From contig NZ_CP080269.1 of the NCBI RefSeq assembly GCF_019431355.1, positions 3,562,501 to 3,626,500 on the forward strand: a DNA stretch of 64,000 bases. Reading direction: 5' to 3'. Origin of the DNA: Paenibacillus sp. R14(2021). GTDB lineage: Bacteria; Bacillota; Bacilli; Paenibacillales; Paenibacillaceae. The notes under the pieces are model-generated. The model saw only the letters and a list, made by a program, of their open reading frames with translations, was not told the DNA's origin and ran no database searches. Below are positions 37,327 to 48,300 of the stretch, piece by piece (the first letter of the stretch is position 1; each line of letters opens with the position of its first letter). A program made the translations under genes and the position numbers.

Positions 37327-38196
37327 TCACGGTAATTTAAACCCTTCGCCCAGCACCTCCGCCGTGTCGCTGATAATGACAAAAGCGCCCGGATCCGCCG
37401 CGCGCACGAGGCTCTTCAGCTTCGAAACCTCACCCTGCCCGACGACGATCATCAGCACCGGCCGCTCCGCGCCCGTAAATCCGCCGTGACCGTCCAGCTT
37501 CGTTAATCCGCGGTCCAAATCATGCAGCACCGACTGCATGATCGCCTCCGGCCGGTCGGAAATAATGAACGCGACCTTGGACGTTGCCAGCCCTGTCTGC
37601 ACGAAATCGATCGTCTTGCTCGTCACGAACAAGCCCACGAGTGCATACAGCGCATTCTCCGGCGCGATCAGGATGCCTGCCGAAGCGATAACGAGTCCGT
37701 CGAATGCAGCTACCGCCAAGCCGAGTCTTATACCTGTGTACCGGTGAAGCAGCTGCGCAGCCAGGTCCAGGCCGCCCGTGGATGCCCTGCCGCGGAACAC
37801 GAGACCAAGCCCTGCGCCGACGCCGATGCCCCCGTAGATGGACGCCAGCATCGCGTTGTCCGTCAGCGGCTTCCAATGGGACGTGAACAAGACAAGCAGC
37901 GGCAGCAGAAACGAGCCGAGCGCCGTCTTGAGTGCGAACTTCTTGCCAAGCAGCCACAATCCCACCAGAAACAGCGGCACATTGAGCGCCCACTGCGTAT
38001 ACGCCGGCGGAATGCCCGTTTCATGCTGAACCAAAATGGATATGCCCGAAACGCCGCCCGATGCGATGCCGAGCGGCGCCAGAAAGACATTAAAGCTGAA
38101 CGCGATCAGAAAGGAACCCGCGATCAGCAGCACGACACTGAGCAGCGCCTCCGCTTTCGGCCCCATGCTTCGCGCCTTGCGCTTGTTATATCCCAC
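37327..38196 (-). CDS. YitT family membrane protein
   Basis: Integral membrane protein with five or six helices in the first 200 residues and a C-terminal soluble DUF2179-type domain (KVAFIISDRPEAIMQSVLHDLDRGLTKLDGHGGFTG to VIISDTAEVLGEGFKLP). GGVSGISIL and RGRASTGGLDLAAQLLHR are typical YitT loops. The start is uncertain. The frame is open up to an ATG at 38322, but the first 40 codons there are charged and rich in rare AGG. I chose GTG at 38196, with AAGAGG 9 nt upstream and a KRKARS basic stretch before helix 1. ATG at 38166 is the other option. It ends 19 nt from the arg promoter, on the same strand, with no terminator between. Function unknown. Confidence 0.82.
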   Translation of the reverse strand: MGYNKRKARSMGPKAEALLSVVLLIAGSFLIAFSFNVFLAPLGIASGGVSGISILVQHETGIPPAYTQWALNVPLFLVGLWLLGKKFALKTALGSFLLPLLVLFTSHWKPLTDNAMLASIYGGIGVGAGLGLVFRGRASTGGLDLAAQLLHRYTGIRLGLAVAAFDGLVIASAGILIAPENALYALVGLFVTSKTIDFVQTGLATSKVAFIISDRPEAIMQSVLHDLDRGLTKLDGHGGFTGAERPVLMIVVGQGEVSKLKSLVRAADPGAFVIISDTAEVLGEGFKLP

Positions 38197-38391
38197 GTCT
38201 CCTTGCCTCTTCCCACTATGCCGTTCTTCTAATGGCCGGTCTCCCGGCCTTGTTCCTTCTCGCTCCGCATGCAGCGAAGAGACCTTCAGTGCTTCCCTAT
38301 GGTCCCCTTGACGGTCGTTCATCGTGCTCTTCCGCCCTTCTCTTCCCTGTTACGTTCTTTACCTCTATCTATACCGTCATCCTTGGAATGC

Positions 38392-38433
38392 AAAAAAAAG
38401 AGTCCCAACACCTATCAGTGTCGGAACTCTTTG
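38392..38433 (-). terminator. Intrinsic terminator after prfB
   Basis: Minus-strand stem AAAGAGTTCCGACAC with GTGTTGGGACTCTTT (two mismatches), a 5-nt loop and eight T. It starts 24 nt past the prfB stop and ends the secA-prfB unit. Confidence 0.88.
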
Positions 38434-38456
38434 CCTTGACTATGCATGCCGCCAAC

Positions 38457-39573
38457 TTAATGGTCGTCGTGGCGGATTTTACTGCGCAGGTATCCGTCGA
38501 TAAACATATCCAAGTCGCCGTCCATGACCGCGCCGACGTTTCCGGTTTCCACCGAGGTCCGGTGATCCTTCACCATGCTGTACGGATGGAATACATAGGA
38601 GCGAATTTGGCTGCCCCATGCGATATCGGACTGTTCGCCGCGGATTTCCGCGAGATGCTTCTGCTGCTCTTCGATCTTGCGCTCATAGAGCTTGGATCGA
38701 AGCATCTGCATGGCGCGCTCCCGGTTCTGGATTTGCGAACGCTGCGTCTGGCAAGACACGACAATTCCAGACGGCACATGCGTGATCCGAATAGCCGATT
38801 CCGTCTTGTTGATGTGCTGGCCGCCGGCGCCGCTTGCCCGGTACGTGTCGACCTTCAAGTCTTCGCTGCGAATCTCGATTTCGATATCGTCATCGATCTC
38901 AGGCATAATATCGCAGGACACAAACGACGTGTGCCGGCGTCCCGAAGCATCGAACGGGGAGATGCGCACCAGACGGTGCACGCCTTTCTCCGCTTTCAAG
39001 TACCCGTAGGCGTTATGACCTTTCACGGAGATTGTCACGCTCTTGATCCCCGCCTCGTCGCCTGCCAAATAATCGAGCAGTTCCACCTTGAAGCCGTGCT
39101 TCTCCGCCCAGCGGGTATACATCCGGTACAGCATCTGGCCCCAGTCCTGCGACTCCGTGCCTCCCGCGCCCGGGTGCAGCTCCAATATGGCGTTCAGCTT
39201 GTCGTAAGGTTCGTTCAGCAGCAGCTGCAGCTCGAATTCGCTCACCTTGCTCATGAGCTCCGTGACGCTCTTCTTCAGTTCGTCCGCCAAATCCTGATCA
39301 TCGGCCTCTTCTTCGGCCAGCTCCAGCATCGTCTGCAGATCTTCCTGCTCGCTCTGCATGCGTTCATACTGATCGACGACGGATTTGACCGCGTTCAGCT
39401 CGGCAATCGTGCTTTGCGCGCGTTCGTTATCGTCCCAGAAATCGGGCGCGGACATCTTCTCTTCGAAGTTCAAGATCATCTCTTGCTTAATATCTAAGTC
39501 AAAGAGACCCCCTAAGCTCTTGGAGACGTTTAGCCATTTCACGTAAATCCTGTTTCACCGTTATATCTATCAT
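38457..39573 (-). CDS. prfB: Peptide chain release factor 2, RF2 (programmed +1 frameshift)
   Basis: Recognises UAA and UGA and releases the finished peptide. The gene is in two frames. Translation starts at ATG 39573 ([16 protein letters not shown]), preceded by GAGGTG, reads to an in-frame TGA at 39499-39501, and must shift +1 there to continue as [14 protein letters not shown] to the stop at 38457. The product is about 371 aa. The stop-codon recognition tripeptide SPF ([11 protein letters not shown]) and the catalytic GGQ ([12 protein letters not shown]) are intact. It lies 55 nt after secA on the same strand, the usual Bacillales pair. Confidence 0.96.
39498..39513 (-). promoter_or_regulatory. 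prfB programmed +1 frameshift site
   Basis: Minus-strand AGGGGGTCTCTTTGAC: an internal Shine-Dalgarno-like AGGGGG, the slippery CTT and the poorly terminating TGA-C. When RF2 is scarce, termination at TGA is slow and the ribosome slips, giving autoregulation as known from E. coli prfB. Confidence 0.95.
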
Positions 39574-39628
39574 GACTATCGTTCACCTCAACCTATCGTT
39601 CTGTGCCTACCTTATGCAGCTGTAACGC

Positions 39629-42136
39629 TTATTGTCCGTGGCACTGCTTGTATTTCTTGCCGCTTCCGCAGGGGCATGGATCGTTGCGGCGCACGCGTTC
39701 TTCCTTACGCACCGGACGTTTCTCCTGAATCTCGCTGCTGCCGCCGGATTCCGTCTGGCCCTTAGCAACCTCTTGTCGCTCTAGGTTGTTCTCGACATGG
39801 GCCTTCATGATGTATTTTGTGACTTCTTCTTGAATATTCTCGATCATTTCCTTGAACATCTCGAAGCCTTCGAACTGATATTCACGAAGCGGATCTGTAC
39901 CGCCGTAAGCACGAAGGTGAATCCCCTGACGAAGCTGATCCATCGCATCGATGTGGTCCATCCACTTGCTGTCTACCGCGCGCAGCACGACAACCTTCTC
40001 GAATTCGCGCATGGTTTCCAAGCCGATTTCCTCTTCGCGCTGATCGTACAGGCCGTTGACCTTCTCGTAGAGAAAGTCAATGATTTCCTGCGGTTCCTTG
40101 CCCCACAGATCATCCTTCGTAATCATCTCTTCGTTCAGGAAGTTCGCTTCCGCAAAATCCACGACCTCTTGCAATTCCCAGTTCTCCGGAATTTCGTCAG
40201 CCGGACAATGCGCTTCCACGATCTTGGTAATGACCGGTTTGATCATCTCCAGCACGATGTCGCGGATATTCTCCGAGAACAGCACCTCGCGGCGCTGCTT
40301 GTAAATAATTTCACGCTGCTGGTTCATGACATCGTCGTACTGCAGGACGATACGGCGTTGATCGAAGTTGTTGCCTTCCACTCGTTTCTGCGCGGATTCG
40401 ATGGCACGGGAGATTAAACGGCTCTCAATCGGCTGATCCTCTTCGAAGCCCAGCTTCTCCATCATGCCCATAATGTTCTCAGAGCCGAAGCGGCGCATGA
40501 GGTCATCTTCCAAGGACAGATAGAATTGCGAGGAGCCCGGGTCGCCCTGACGTCCCGCACGACCGCGCAGCTGGTTATCAATACGGCGGCTCTCATGGCG
40601 CTCCGTACCGATAATATGCAGACCGCCAAGATCGCCAACGGACTCTTCCAGCAAAATATCCGTACCGCGGCCTGCCATGTTCGTCGCGATCGTAACTGCG
40701 TCCGATTGACCTGCGCGCGAAATAATTTCTGCCTCTTCCGCATGGTACTTCGCGTTCAAGACTTTGTGCTGTACGCCGCGTTTCTTCAGCAATTCGGACA
40801 GCTTCTCGGAGTTCTCAATGGACACCGTACCCACAAGAACAGGCTGTTTGTTCGCGTGGCGCTTCACGATCTCTTCGACAACGGCTTTGAATTTGCCGTT
40901 CTCGGTTTTATACACGACATCGGCAATGTCGTTACGGATATTTTTCCGGTTCGTCGGGACTTGAATAACTTCGAGACCGTAGATTTTCTTGAACTCTTCT
41001 TCCTCCGTCTTCGCCGTACCGGTCATCCCGGCCAGCTTGCGGTACATCCGGAAGTAGTTCTGGAACGTGATCGTCGCCAGCGTCATGCTTTCGTTCTGGA
41101 CTTTGATCTGTTCCTTCGCTTCAATGGCTTGGTGCAGCCCGTCGCTGTAACGGCGGCCTGCCATCAGACGGCCCGTGAACTCGTCGACGATGACGACTTC
41201 TTCTTCTTGCACGACGTAGTCCACGTCGCGCTTCATAATAACATGCGCTTTAAGCGCTTGTTGAATGTGGTGATTGATCAGAATATTGGCATGATCGTAC
41301 AAGTTCTCGATGCTAAAGGCTTTCTCAGCTTTCTCGACGCCTGCATCCGTCAACATTACCGAACGCATCTTAATATCTACGGTGAAATCATCTTCTTCTT
41401 TCAGACGCTGTACGAACCGGTCCGCGGCAAAATACATCTCCGTCGACTTGGCGGCTTGCCCGGAAATAATAAGCGGTGTACGCGCTTCGTCGACGAGAAT
41501 GGAGTCCACTTCGTCAATGATAGAGAAATAAAGCGGACGCTGTACCATCTGTTCCTTATACAGCACCATGTTGTCGCGCAGGTAATCGAATCCGAATTCG
41601 TTGTTCGTTCCATATGTGATGTCGCATGCATATGCAGCTTGCTTCTCGTCATGCGAGAGGCCGTGCAGGTTGCAGCCGACGGTTAAACCTAAAAATTGAT
41701 ACAGCTGGCCCATCTGCTCGCTGTCACGAGTAGCAAGGTAATCATTGACGGTAACGACGTGAACGCCTCTGCCCAGCAGCGCATTCAAATACACGGCCAG
41801 CGTTGCCACAAGCGTCTTACCTTCACCTGTTTTCATCTCGGCAATTTGCCCTTCATGCAGCACCATGCCGCCGATCAGCTGTACATCATAATGACGCTTG
41901 TCCAAGACCCTCTTGGACGCTTCTCTTACAACGGCGAACGCCTCAGGAAGCAGGGCATCAATATCTTCACCTTGTTCCAGACGGGATTTGAATTCCGTCG
42001 TCTTGTCTCGAAGCCCCTCATCCGAAAGCTGAGCGATTTGCGGCTCCAAACCATTGATTTCCTCTACGGTACGCAAAAGACGCTTAATCTCTCGTTCGTT
42101 GGCGTCTCCGAATAATTTCTTCACAAGTCCGAGCAT
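39629..42136 (-). CDS. secA: Preprotein translocase ATPase SecA
   Basis: Motor ATPase that drives unfolded secretory proteins through SecYEG. 835 aa. It contains [23 protein letters not shown] with Walker A, motif [35 protein letters not shown], and helicase domain 2 with [10 protein letters not shown] and [13 protein letters not shown]. The last residues [17 protein letters not shown] form the zinc-binding SEC-C tail that binds SecB or lipids and ribosomes. ATG 42136 has AAAGGGG 6-7 nt upstream. It has its own promoter and precedes prfB. Confidence 0.97.
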   Translation of the reverse strand: MLGLVKKLFGDANEREIKRLLRTVEEINGLEPQIAQLSDEGLRDKTTEFKSRLEQGEDIDALLPEAFAVVREASKRVLDKRHYDVQLIGGMVLHEGQIAEMKTGEGKTLVATLAVYLNALLGRGVHVVTVNDYLATRDSEQMGQLYQFLGLTVGCNLHGLSHDEKQAAYACDITYGTNNEFGFDYLRDNMVLYKEQMVQRPLYFSIIDEVDSILVDEARTPLIISGQAAKSTEMYFAADRFVQRLKEEDDFTVDIKMRSVMLTDAGVEKAEKAFSIENLYDHANILINHHIQQALKAHVIMKRDVDYVVQEEEVVIVDEFTGRLMAGRRYSDGLHQAIEAKEQIKVQNESMTLATITFQNYFRMYRKLAGMTGTAKTEEEEFKKIYGLEVIQVPTNRKNIRNDIADVVYKTENGKFKAVVEEIVKRHANKQPVLVGTVSIENSEKLSELLKKRGVQHKVLNAKYHAEEAEIISRAGQSDAVTIATNMAGRGTDILLEESVGDLGGLHIIGTERHESRRIDNQLRGRAGRQGDPGSSQFYLSLEDDLMRRFGSENIMGMMEKLGFEEDQPIESRLISRAIESAQKRVEGNNFDQRRIVLQYDDVMNQQREIIYKQRREVLFSENIRDIVLEMIKPVITKIVEAHCPADEIPENWELQEVVDFAEANFLNEEMITKDDLWGKEPQEIIDFLYEKVNGLYDQREEEIGLETMREFEKVVVLRAVDSKWMDHIDAMDQLRQGIHLRAYGGTDPLREYQFEGFEMFKEMIENIQEEVTKYIMKAHVENNLERQEVAKGQTESGGSSEIQEKRPVRKEERVRRNDPCPCGSGKKYKQCHGQ

Positions 42137-42172
42137 GGTCTTCCCCTTTCGATGTTACGCCTGTTTGCATAA

Positions 42173-42201
42173 ATTGTAACAGTTTGCGGCTGTTCTCGCA
42201 A
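42173..42201 (-). promoter_or_regulatory. SigA-type promoter of secA-prfB
   Basis: Minus-strand TTGCGA, a 17-nt spacer and TACAAT, ending 37 nt before the secA ATG. Confidence 0.7.
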
Positions 42202-42257
42202 TGTTGGTGCCTAGGCGGCACGGTTCATTTCCTTCATTTGCATAGTTAGCGGAGAAC

Positions 42258-42296
42258 AAAAAAAACTTGGCTTCTGTAATTAATACAGAAGCCAAG
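42258..42296 (-). terminator. Intrinsic terminator of the giant repeat-protein gene
   Basis: Minus-strand perfect 13-bp stem CTTGGCTTCTGTA / TACAGAAGCCAAG, a 5-nt loop and eight T. It starts 19 nt after the stop. Confidence 0.93.
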
Positions 42297-42314
42297 GAGC
42301 CTCAACTCAAATTT

Positions 42315-45300
42315 TTATTCAGCAATATACTCTTTAATTACAATTGTGCTTTCTGCTTTGTTTGCTTTTGTAATCGTGATGTACACTTTACCGGCACCTA
42401 CGGATAGCTGTGCAATGGAAACATTTACAGCCGTTTTTCCGTTAGCCACTGTCGCTGTTCCGAGTGCTGTTCCGCCTGTCGCAGCATCATATACTGTCAC
42501 GACGTCTCCAGCGGACAATCCGGTAACGCGTACGATATCGTCTTCGCCATCGTTATTAAGTACAACGATATTGGCAGCCAGTGCAGGAGATGTAGTTTCC
42601 GTATCATACGTTTTAGCTGTTCTTGCGCTCTCCAGCTTGTCTGTGCCTGTTACACTCACATACACCGTACCTGCAGCCACCCCAATTTGTGTAATCGTTA
42701 CTGTTGCGGACGTTGCACCTGTTGCTACTGTTGCTGTACCAATTGCCGTGCCGCCTGTTGCTACGCTGTACACGTTCACAACGTCGCCTTCTGCCAGACC
42801 CGTTACAACAACTTTATCGTCTACGCCTGCTTTGTTGTTCGTTGCTGTGATATTCGCTGCCAACGGTGCCACAGTTACTGGTTCTGTCAAGTACGTTTTC
42901 GCGATACGTAAGCTTTCCAGTTTATTCGGTTTCGTCACTGTAACGTATACCGCACCGCCTGTTGCCGTAAGCAAGTCCTCATCGGAGATCGTTACGTCCG
43001 TTGCGCCGGATGCTACCGTTGCCGTGCCGATTGCCGTGCCGCCTGTTGCTGCGCTGTACACGTTCACGACATCGCCTTCGGCCAGACCCGTTACTTTCAC
43101 GGTATCTGCAGTGCCTGTTGGATTGTTAGCTACAGTAATCGTTGTTGCCAATGGCGCTACGCTGATTTCGCCATCGTATGCTTTAGCTGTTCTTGCGCTC
43201 TCCAGCTTGTCTGCGCTTGTTACACTCACGTACACGTTGCCTGATGCTGCGCTGATTTGCGTGATTGTTACTGTTGCAGACGTTGCGCCGGATGCTACTG
43301 TTGCTGTTCCGATTGCCGTGCCGCCTGTTGCTGCGCTGTACACTTTCACAACGTCGCCTTCCAGAAGGCCTGTTACGACGACTTTATCGTCTACGCCTAC
43401 TTTGTTGTTCGTTGCCGTGATGTTCGCTGCTACCGGTGCCACAGATACTGGCTCGGTTACGTACGTTTTTGCAACGCGCGTACTTTCAAGCTTGTTCGCT
43501 TTCGTTACGGTTACGTATACGGAACCGCCTGTTGCTGTCAGCAGATCCTCATCGGAGATCGTTACGTCCGTTGCGCCCGATGCTACTGTTGCCGTGCCGA
43601 TTGCCGTGCCGCCTGTTGCTGCGCTGTACACGTTCACGACATCGCCTTCGACAAGGCCTGTTACTTTCACGGTATCTGCGTTGCCTGTTGGATTGTTAGC
43701 TACAGTAATCGTTGTTGCCAATGGCGCTACGCTGATTTCGCCGTCGTATGCTTTAGCTGTTCTTGCGCTCTCCAGCTTGTCTGCGCTTGTTACACTCACG
43801 TACACACTGCCTGATGCTGCGCTGATTTGCGTGATTGTTACCGTTGCAGATGTTGCGCCGGACGCTACTGTTGCTGTTCCGATTGCCGTGCCGCCTGTTG
43901 CTGCGCTGTACACTTTCACAACGTCGCCTTCCAGAAGGCCTGTTACAACGACTTTATCGTCTACGCCTACTTTGTTGTTCGTTGCTGTGATGTTCGCTGC
44001 TACCGGTGCCACAGATACTGGCTCCGTTAAATACGTTTTTGCTGTACGCGTACTTTCCAGCTTGTTCGCTTTCGTTACGGTTACGTATACGCTGCCGCCT
44101 GTTGCCGTAAGCAAGTCCTCATCGGAGATCGTTACGTCCGTTGCACCGGATGCTACTGTTGCCGTTCCGATTGCCGTGCCGCCTGTTGCTGCGCTGTACA
44201 CGTTCACGACGTCACCTTCTACAAGGCCGGTAACTTTCACTGTATCTGCGCTGCCTGTTGGATTGTTAGCTACAGTAATCGTTGTTGCCAATGGCGCTAC
44301 GCTGATTTCGCCGTCATACGTTTTAGCTGTTCTTGCGCTCTCCAGCTTGTCTGTGCTTGTTACGCTCACGTACACGCTGCCTGCTGCTGCGGTGATCTGC
44401 GTGATCGTTACCGTCGCGGACGTTGCGCCTGTTGCTACTGTTGCCGTGCCAATTGCCGTGCCGCCTGTCGCTGCGCTGTACACTTTTACAACGTCGCCTT
44501 CCAGAAGGCCTGTTACGACGACTTTATCGTCTACGCCTACTTTGTTGTTCGTTGCTGTGATGTTCGCTGCAACCGGTGCCACGGATACTGGCTCGGTTAC
44601 GTATGTTTTTGCAACGCGCGTACTTTCCAGCTTGTTCGCTTTCGTTACGGTTACGTACACGGAGCCGCCTGTTGCTGTAAGCAGATCTTCATCGGAGATC
44701 GTTACGTCCGTTGCGCCGGATGCTACCGTTGCCGTACCGATTGCCGTGCCGCCTGTTGCTGCGCTGTACACGTTCACGACATCGCCTTCTACAAGGCCTG
44801 TTACTTTCACTGTATCTGCGGTGCCTGTCGGGTTGTTAGCTACAGTAATAACTGTTGCCAATGGCGCTACGCTGATTTCGCCGTCATACGTTTTAGCTGT
44901 TCTTGCGCTTTCCAGCTTGTCTGCGCTTGTTACGCTCACATACACGCTGCCTGCTGCTGCGGTGATCTGCGTGATCGTTACCGTCGCGGACGTTGCGCCT
45001 GTTGCTACTGTTGCCGTGCCGATTGCCGTGCCGCCTGTTGCTGCGCTGTACACTTTTACAACGTCGCCTTCCAGAAGGCCTGTTACAACGACTTTATCGT
45101 CTACGCCTACTTTGTTGTTCGTTGCTGTGATGTTCGCTGCTACTGGTGCTACCGATACTGGCTCGGTTACGTATGTTTTTGCAACGCGCGTACTTTCCAG
45201 CTTGTTCGCTTTCGTTACCGTTACGTATACGCTGCCGCCCGTTGCCGTAAGCAGATCCTCGTCGGAGATCGTTACGTCTGTTGCACCGGACGCTACCGTT

Positions 45301-48300
45301 GCCGTACCGATTGTCGTGCCGCCTGTTGCTGCGCTGTACACGTTCACGACATCGCCTTCTACAAGGCCTGTTACTTTCACGGTATCTGCGCTGCCTGTCG
45401 GGTTGTTAGCTACAGTAATAACTGTTGCCAATGGCGCTACGCTGATTTCGCCGTCATATGCTTTAACTGTTCTTGTGCTCTCCAGCTTGTCTGTGCTTGT
45501 TACGCTCACATACACGCTGCCTGCTGCTGCGCTAATTTGCGTGATCGTTACCGTCGCGGACGTTGCACCGGAAGCTACCGTTGCTGTTCCGATTACCGTG
45601 CCGCCTGTTGCTGCGCCGTACACTTTCACAATGTCGCCTTCTGCCAGACCCGTTACAACGACTTTATCGTCTACGCCTACTTTGTTGTTCGTTGCCGTGA
45701 TGTTTGCTGCTACCGGTGCCACGGATACTGGCTCCGTTACATACGTTTTCGCTATACGTGCGCTCTCCAGTTTGTTCGGCTTCGTCACTGTGACATACAC
45801 GCTTCCGCCTGCTACCACGAGCAAGTCCTCATCGGAGATCGTTACTTCTGTTGCTCCGGACGCTACCGTTGCCGTACCGATTGCCGTGCCGCCTGTTGCT
45901 GCGCTGTACACGTTCACGACGTCACCTTCGACAAGGCCGGTAACTTTCACTGTATCTGCGGTGCCTGTCGGGTTGTTAGCTACAGTAATCGTTGTTGCCA
46001 ATGGCGCTACGCTGATTTCGCCGTCATACGTTTTAGCTGTTCTTGCGCTCTCCAGCTTGTCCGTGCTTGTTACGCTCACATACACGCTGCCTGCTGTTGC
46101 ACTAATTTGCGTAATTGTTACTGTCGCGGACGTTGCACCGGAAGCTACCGTTGCTGTTCCGATTGCCGTGCCGCCTGTTGCTGCGCTGTACACTTTTACA
46201 ACGTCGCCTTCTGCCAGGCCTGTTACGACGACTTTATCGTCTACGCCTACTTTGTTGTTCGTTGCTGTGATGTTCGCTGCTACTGGTGCCACAGATACTG
46301 GCTCCGTTGCATACGTTTTCGCTGTACGCGTACTTTCCAGCTTGTTCGCTTTCGTTACCGTTACGTATACGCTGCCGCCCGTTGCTGTCAGCAGGTCCTC
46401 GTCGGAGATCGTTACGTCTGTTGCACCGGATGCTACCGTTGCCGTGCCGATTGCCGTACCGCCTGTTGCTGCGCTGTACACGTTTACGACGTCACCTTCT
46501 ACAAGGCCGGTTACTTTCACTGTATCTGCGCTGCCTGTTGGGCTGTTCGTTACCGTAATGGCTGTTTGCGCTGGCGCTACGCTGATTTCGCCGTCATACG
46601 CTTTAGCTGTTCTTGCACTCTCCAGCTTGTCCGTGCTCTTCACGCTCACGTACACATTGCCTGCTGTTGCGCTAATTTGCGTGATCGTTACTGTTGCCGA
46701 AGTTGCGCCGGATGCTACCGTTGCTGTTCCGATTGCCGTGCCGCCGGACGCTGCACCGTATACTTTTACAACGTCGCCTTCCAGAAGACCCGTTACCACA
46801 ACTTTATCGTCTACGCCTACTTTGTTGTTCGTTGCCGTGATGTTTGCTGCTGCTGGTGCTACAGATACTGGCTCCGTTACATACGTTTTCGCTGTACGCG
46901 TACTTTCCAGCTTGTTCGCTTTCGTTACCGTTACATATACGCTGCCGCCAGCTGCTGTGAGCAGGTCCTCATCGGAGATCGTTACGTCCGTTGCACCTGT
47001 TGCTACTGTTGCCGTACCGATTGCCGTACCGCCTGTTGCTGCGCTGTACACGTTCACGACATCGCCTTCTGCCACACCCGTTACTTTAATCGTATCTGCG
47101 GTGCCTGTTGGGTTATTCGTTACCGTAATGGCTGTTTGCGCTGGCGCTGTGCTGACTTCTCCGTCATACGCTTTAGTTGTTCTTGCACTCTCCAGCTTGT
47201 CCGTGCTCTTCACGCTCACATACACATTGCTTGCTGCCGCACCGATTTGTGTAATCGTTACTGTTGCCGAAGTTGCACCTGATGCTACCGTTGCTGTGCC
47301 GATTGCCGTGCCGCCGGATGCTGCGCCGTATACTTTTACAACGTCGCCTTCTGCAAGACCCGTTACGACGACTTTATCGTCTACGCCTGCTTTGTTGTTC
47401 GTCGCCGTGATATTCGCTGCTACTGGTGCCACAGATACTGGTTCCGTTACATACGATCTTGCTGTACGCGCACTTTCCAGTTTATTGACTTTCGTCACCG
47501 TTACATACACGCTGCCGCCAGTTGCCGCAAACAAGTCCGCTTTAGAAACCGTTGCTTCTGTTGCGCCAGATGCTACCGTTGCCGTGCCAATCGCCGTGCC
47601 GCCTGTCGCTACGCCGTACACGTTCACGACATCGCCTTCTGCAAGGCCGGTTACTTTCACTGTATCTGCGCTGCCTGTTGGGTTATTAACTGCTGTAATA
47701 ACCGCTAACGCTGGCGCCACGCTAATTTCACCGTCATACGTTTTCGCTGTTCTTGCGCTCTCCAGCTTATCTACGCTCTTCACGCTCACATACACGCTGC
47801 CTGCTGCTGCGCTGATTTGCGTGATCGTTACCGTTGCGGAGGTTGCACCTGTTGCTACCGTTGCCGTGCCGATTGCCGTACCGCCTGTTTGTGCGCTATA
47901 CACGTTCACAACGTCGCCTTCTGCAAGACCGGTTACGACGACTTTATCATCTACGCCTGCTTTATTGTTAGTCGCAGTAATATTCGCTGCTGCCGGTACA
48001 GTCGATACCGGCTCGGAGTTATACGTCTTGGACGTACGCAAACTCTCCAGCTTATTAACTTTTGTAACCGAAACCTGAGCAGTTCCGCCTGTTGCTGTCA
48101 GCAAATCCGCTTTAGAAACCGTAACTTCCGTTGCGCCGCTTGGCACTGCTGCACTTTCAAGGATGCTTCCATAAACCGTGACGACATCGCCCTCTGCGAG
48201 GCCGGTTACTTTGACCGTATCGGGACTTCCCGTTTTTTCATTACTGATCGTAATGTTCGCTGCCAACGGTGCTACAGAAGTTTCAGAGTCATACGCTTTA

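Noticed and set aside
45537-47282. Another long plus-strand frame, rich in Cys, Arg and Tyr, inside the repeat array
   Set aside because: Same repeat effect in a second antisense frame. The composition is implausible for a real protein.
42346-48078. A 1910-codon open frame on the plus strand antisense to the repeat-protein gene
   Set aside because: It is a by-product of the 570-bp repeat (a multiple of three) and biased Val/Thr/Ala codons, so one stop-free antisense frame is copied along the array. It has no signal sequence, ribosome site or plausible protein composition, and the minus-strand frame has all of these.
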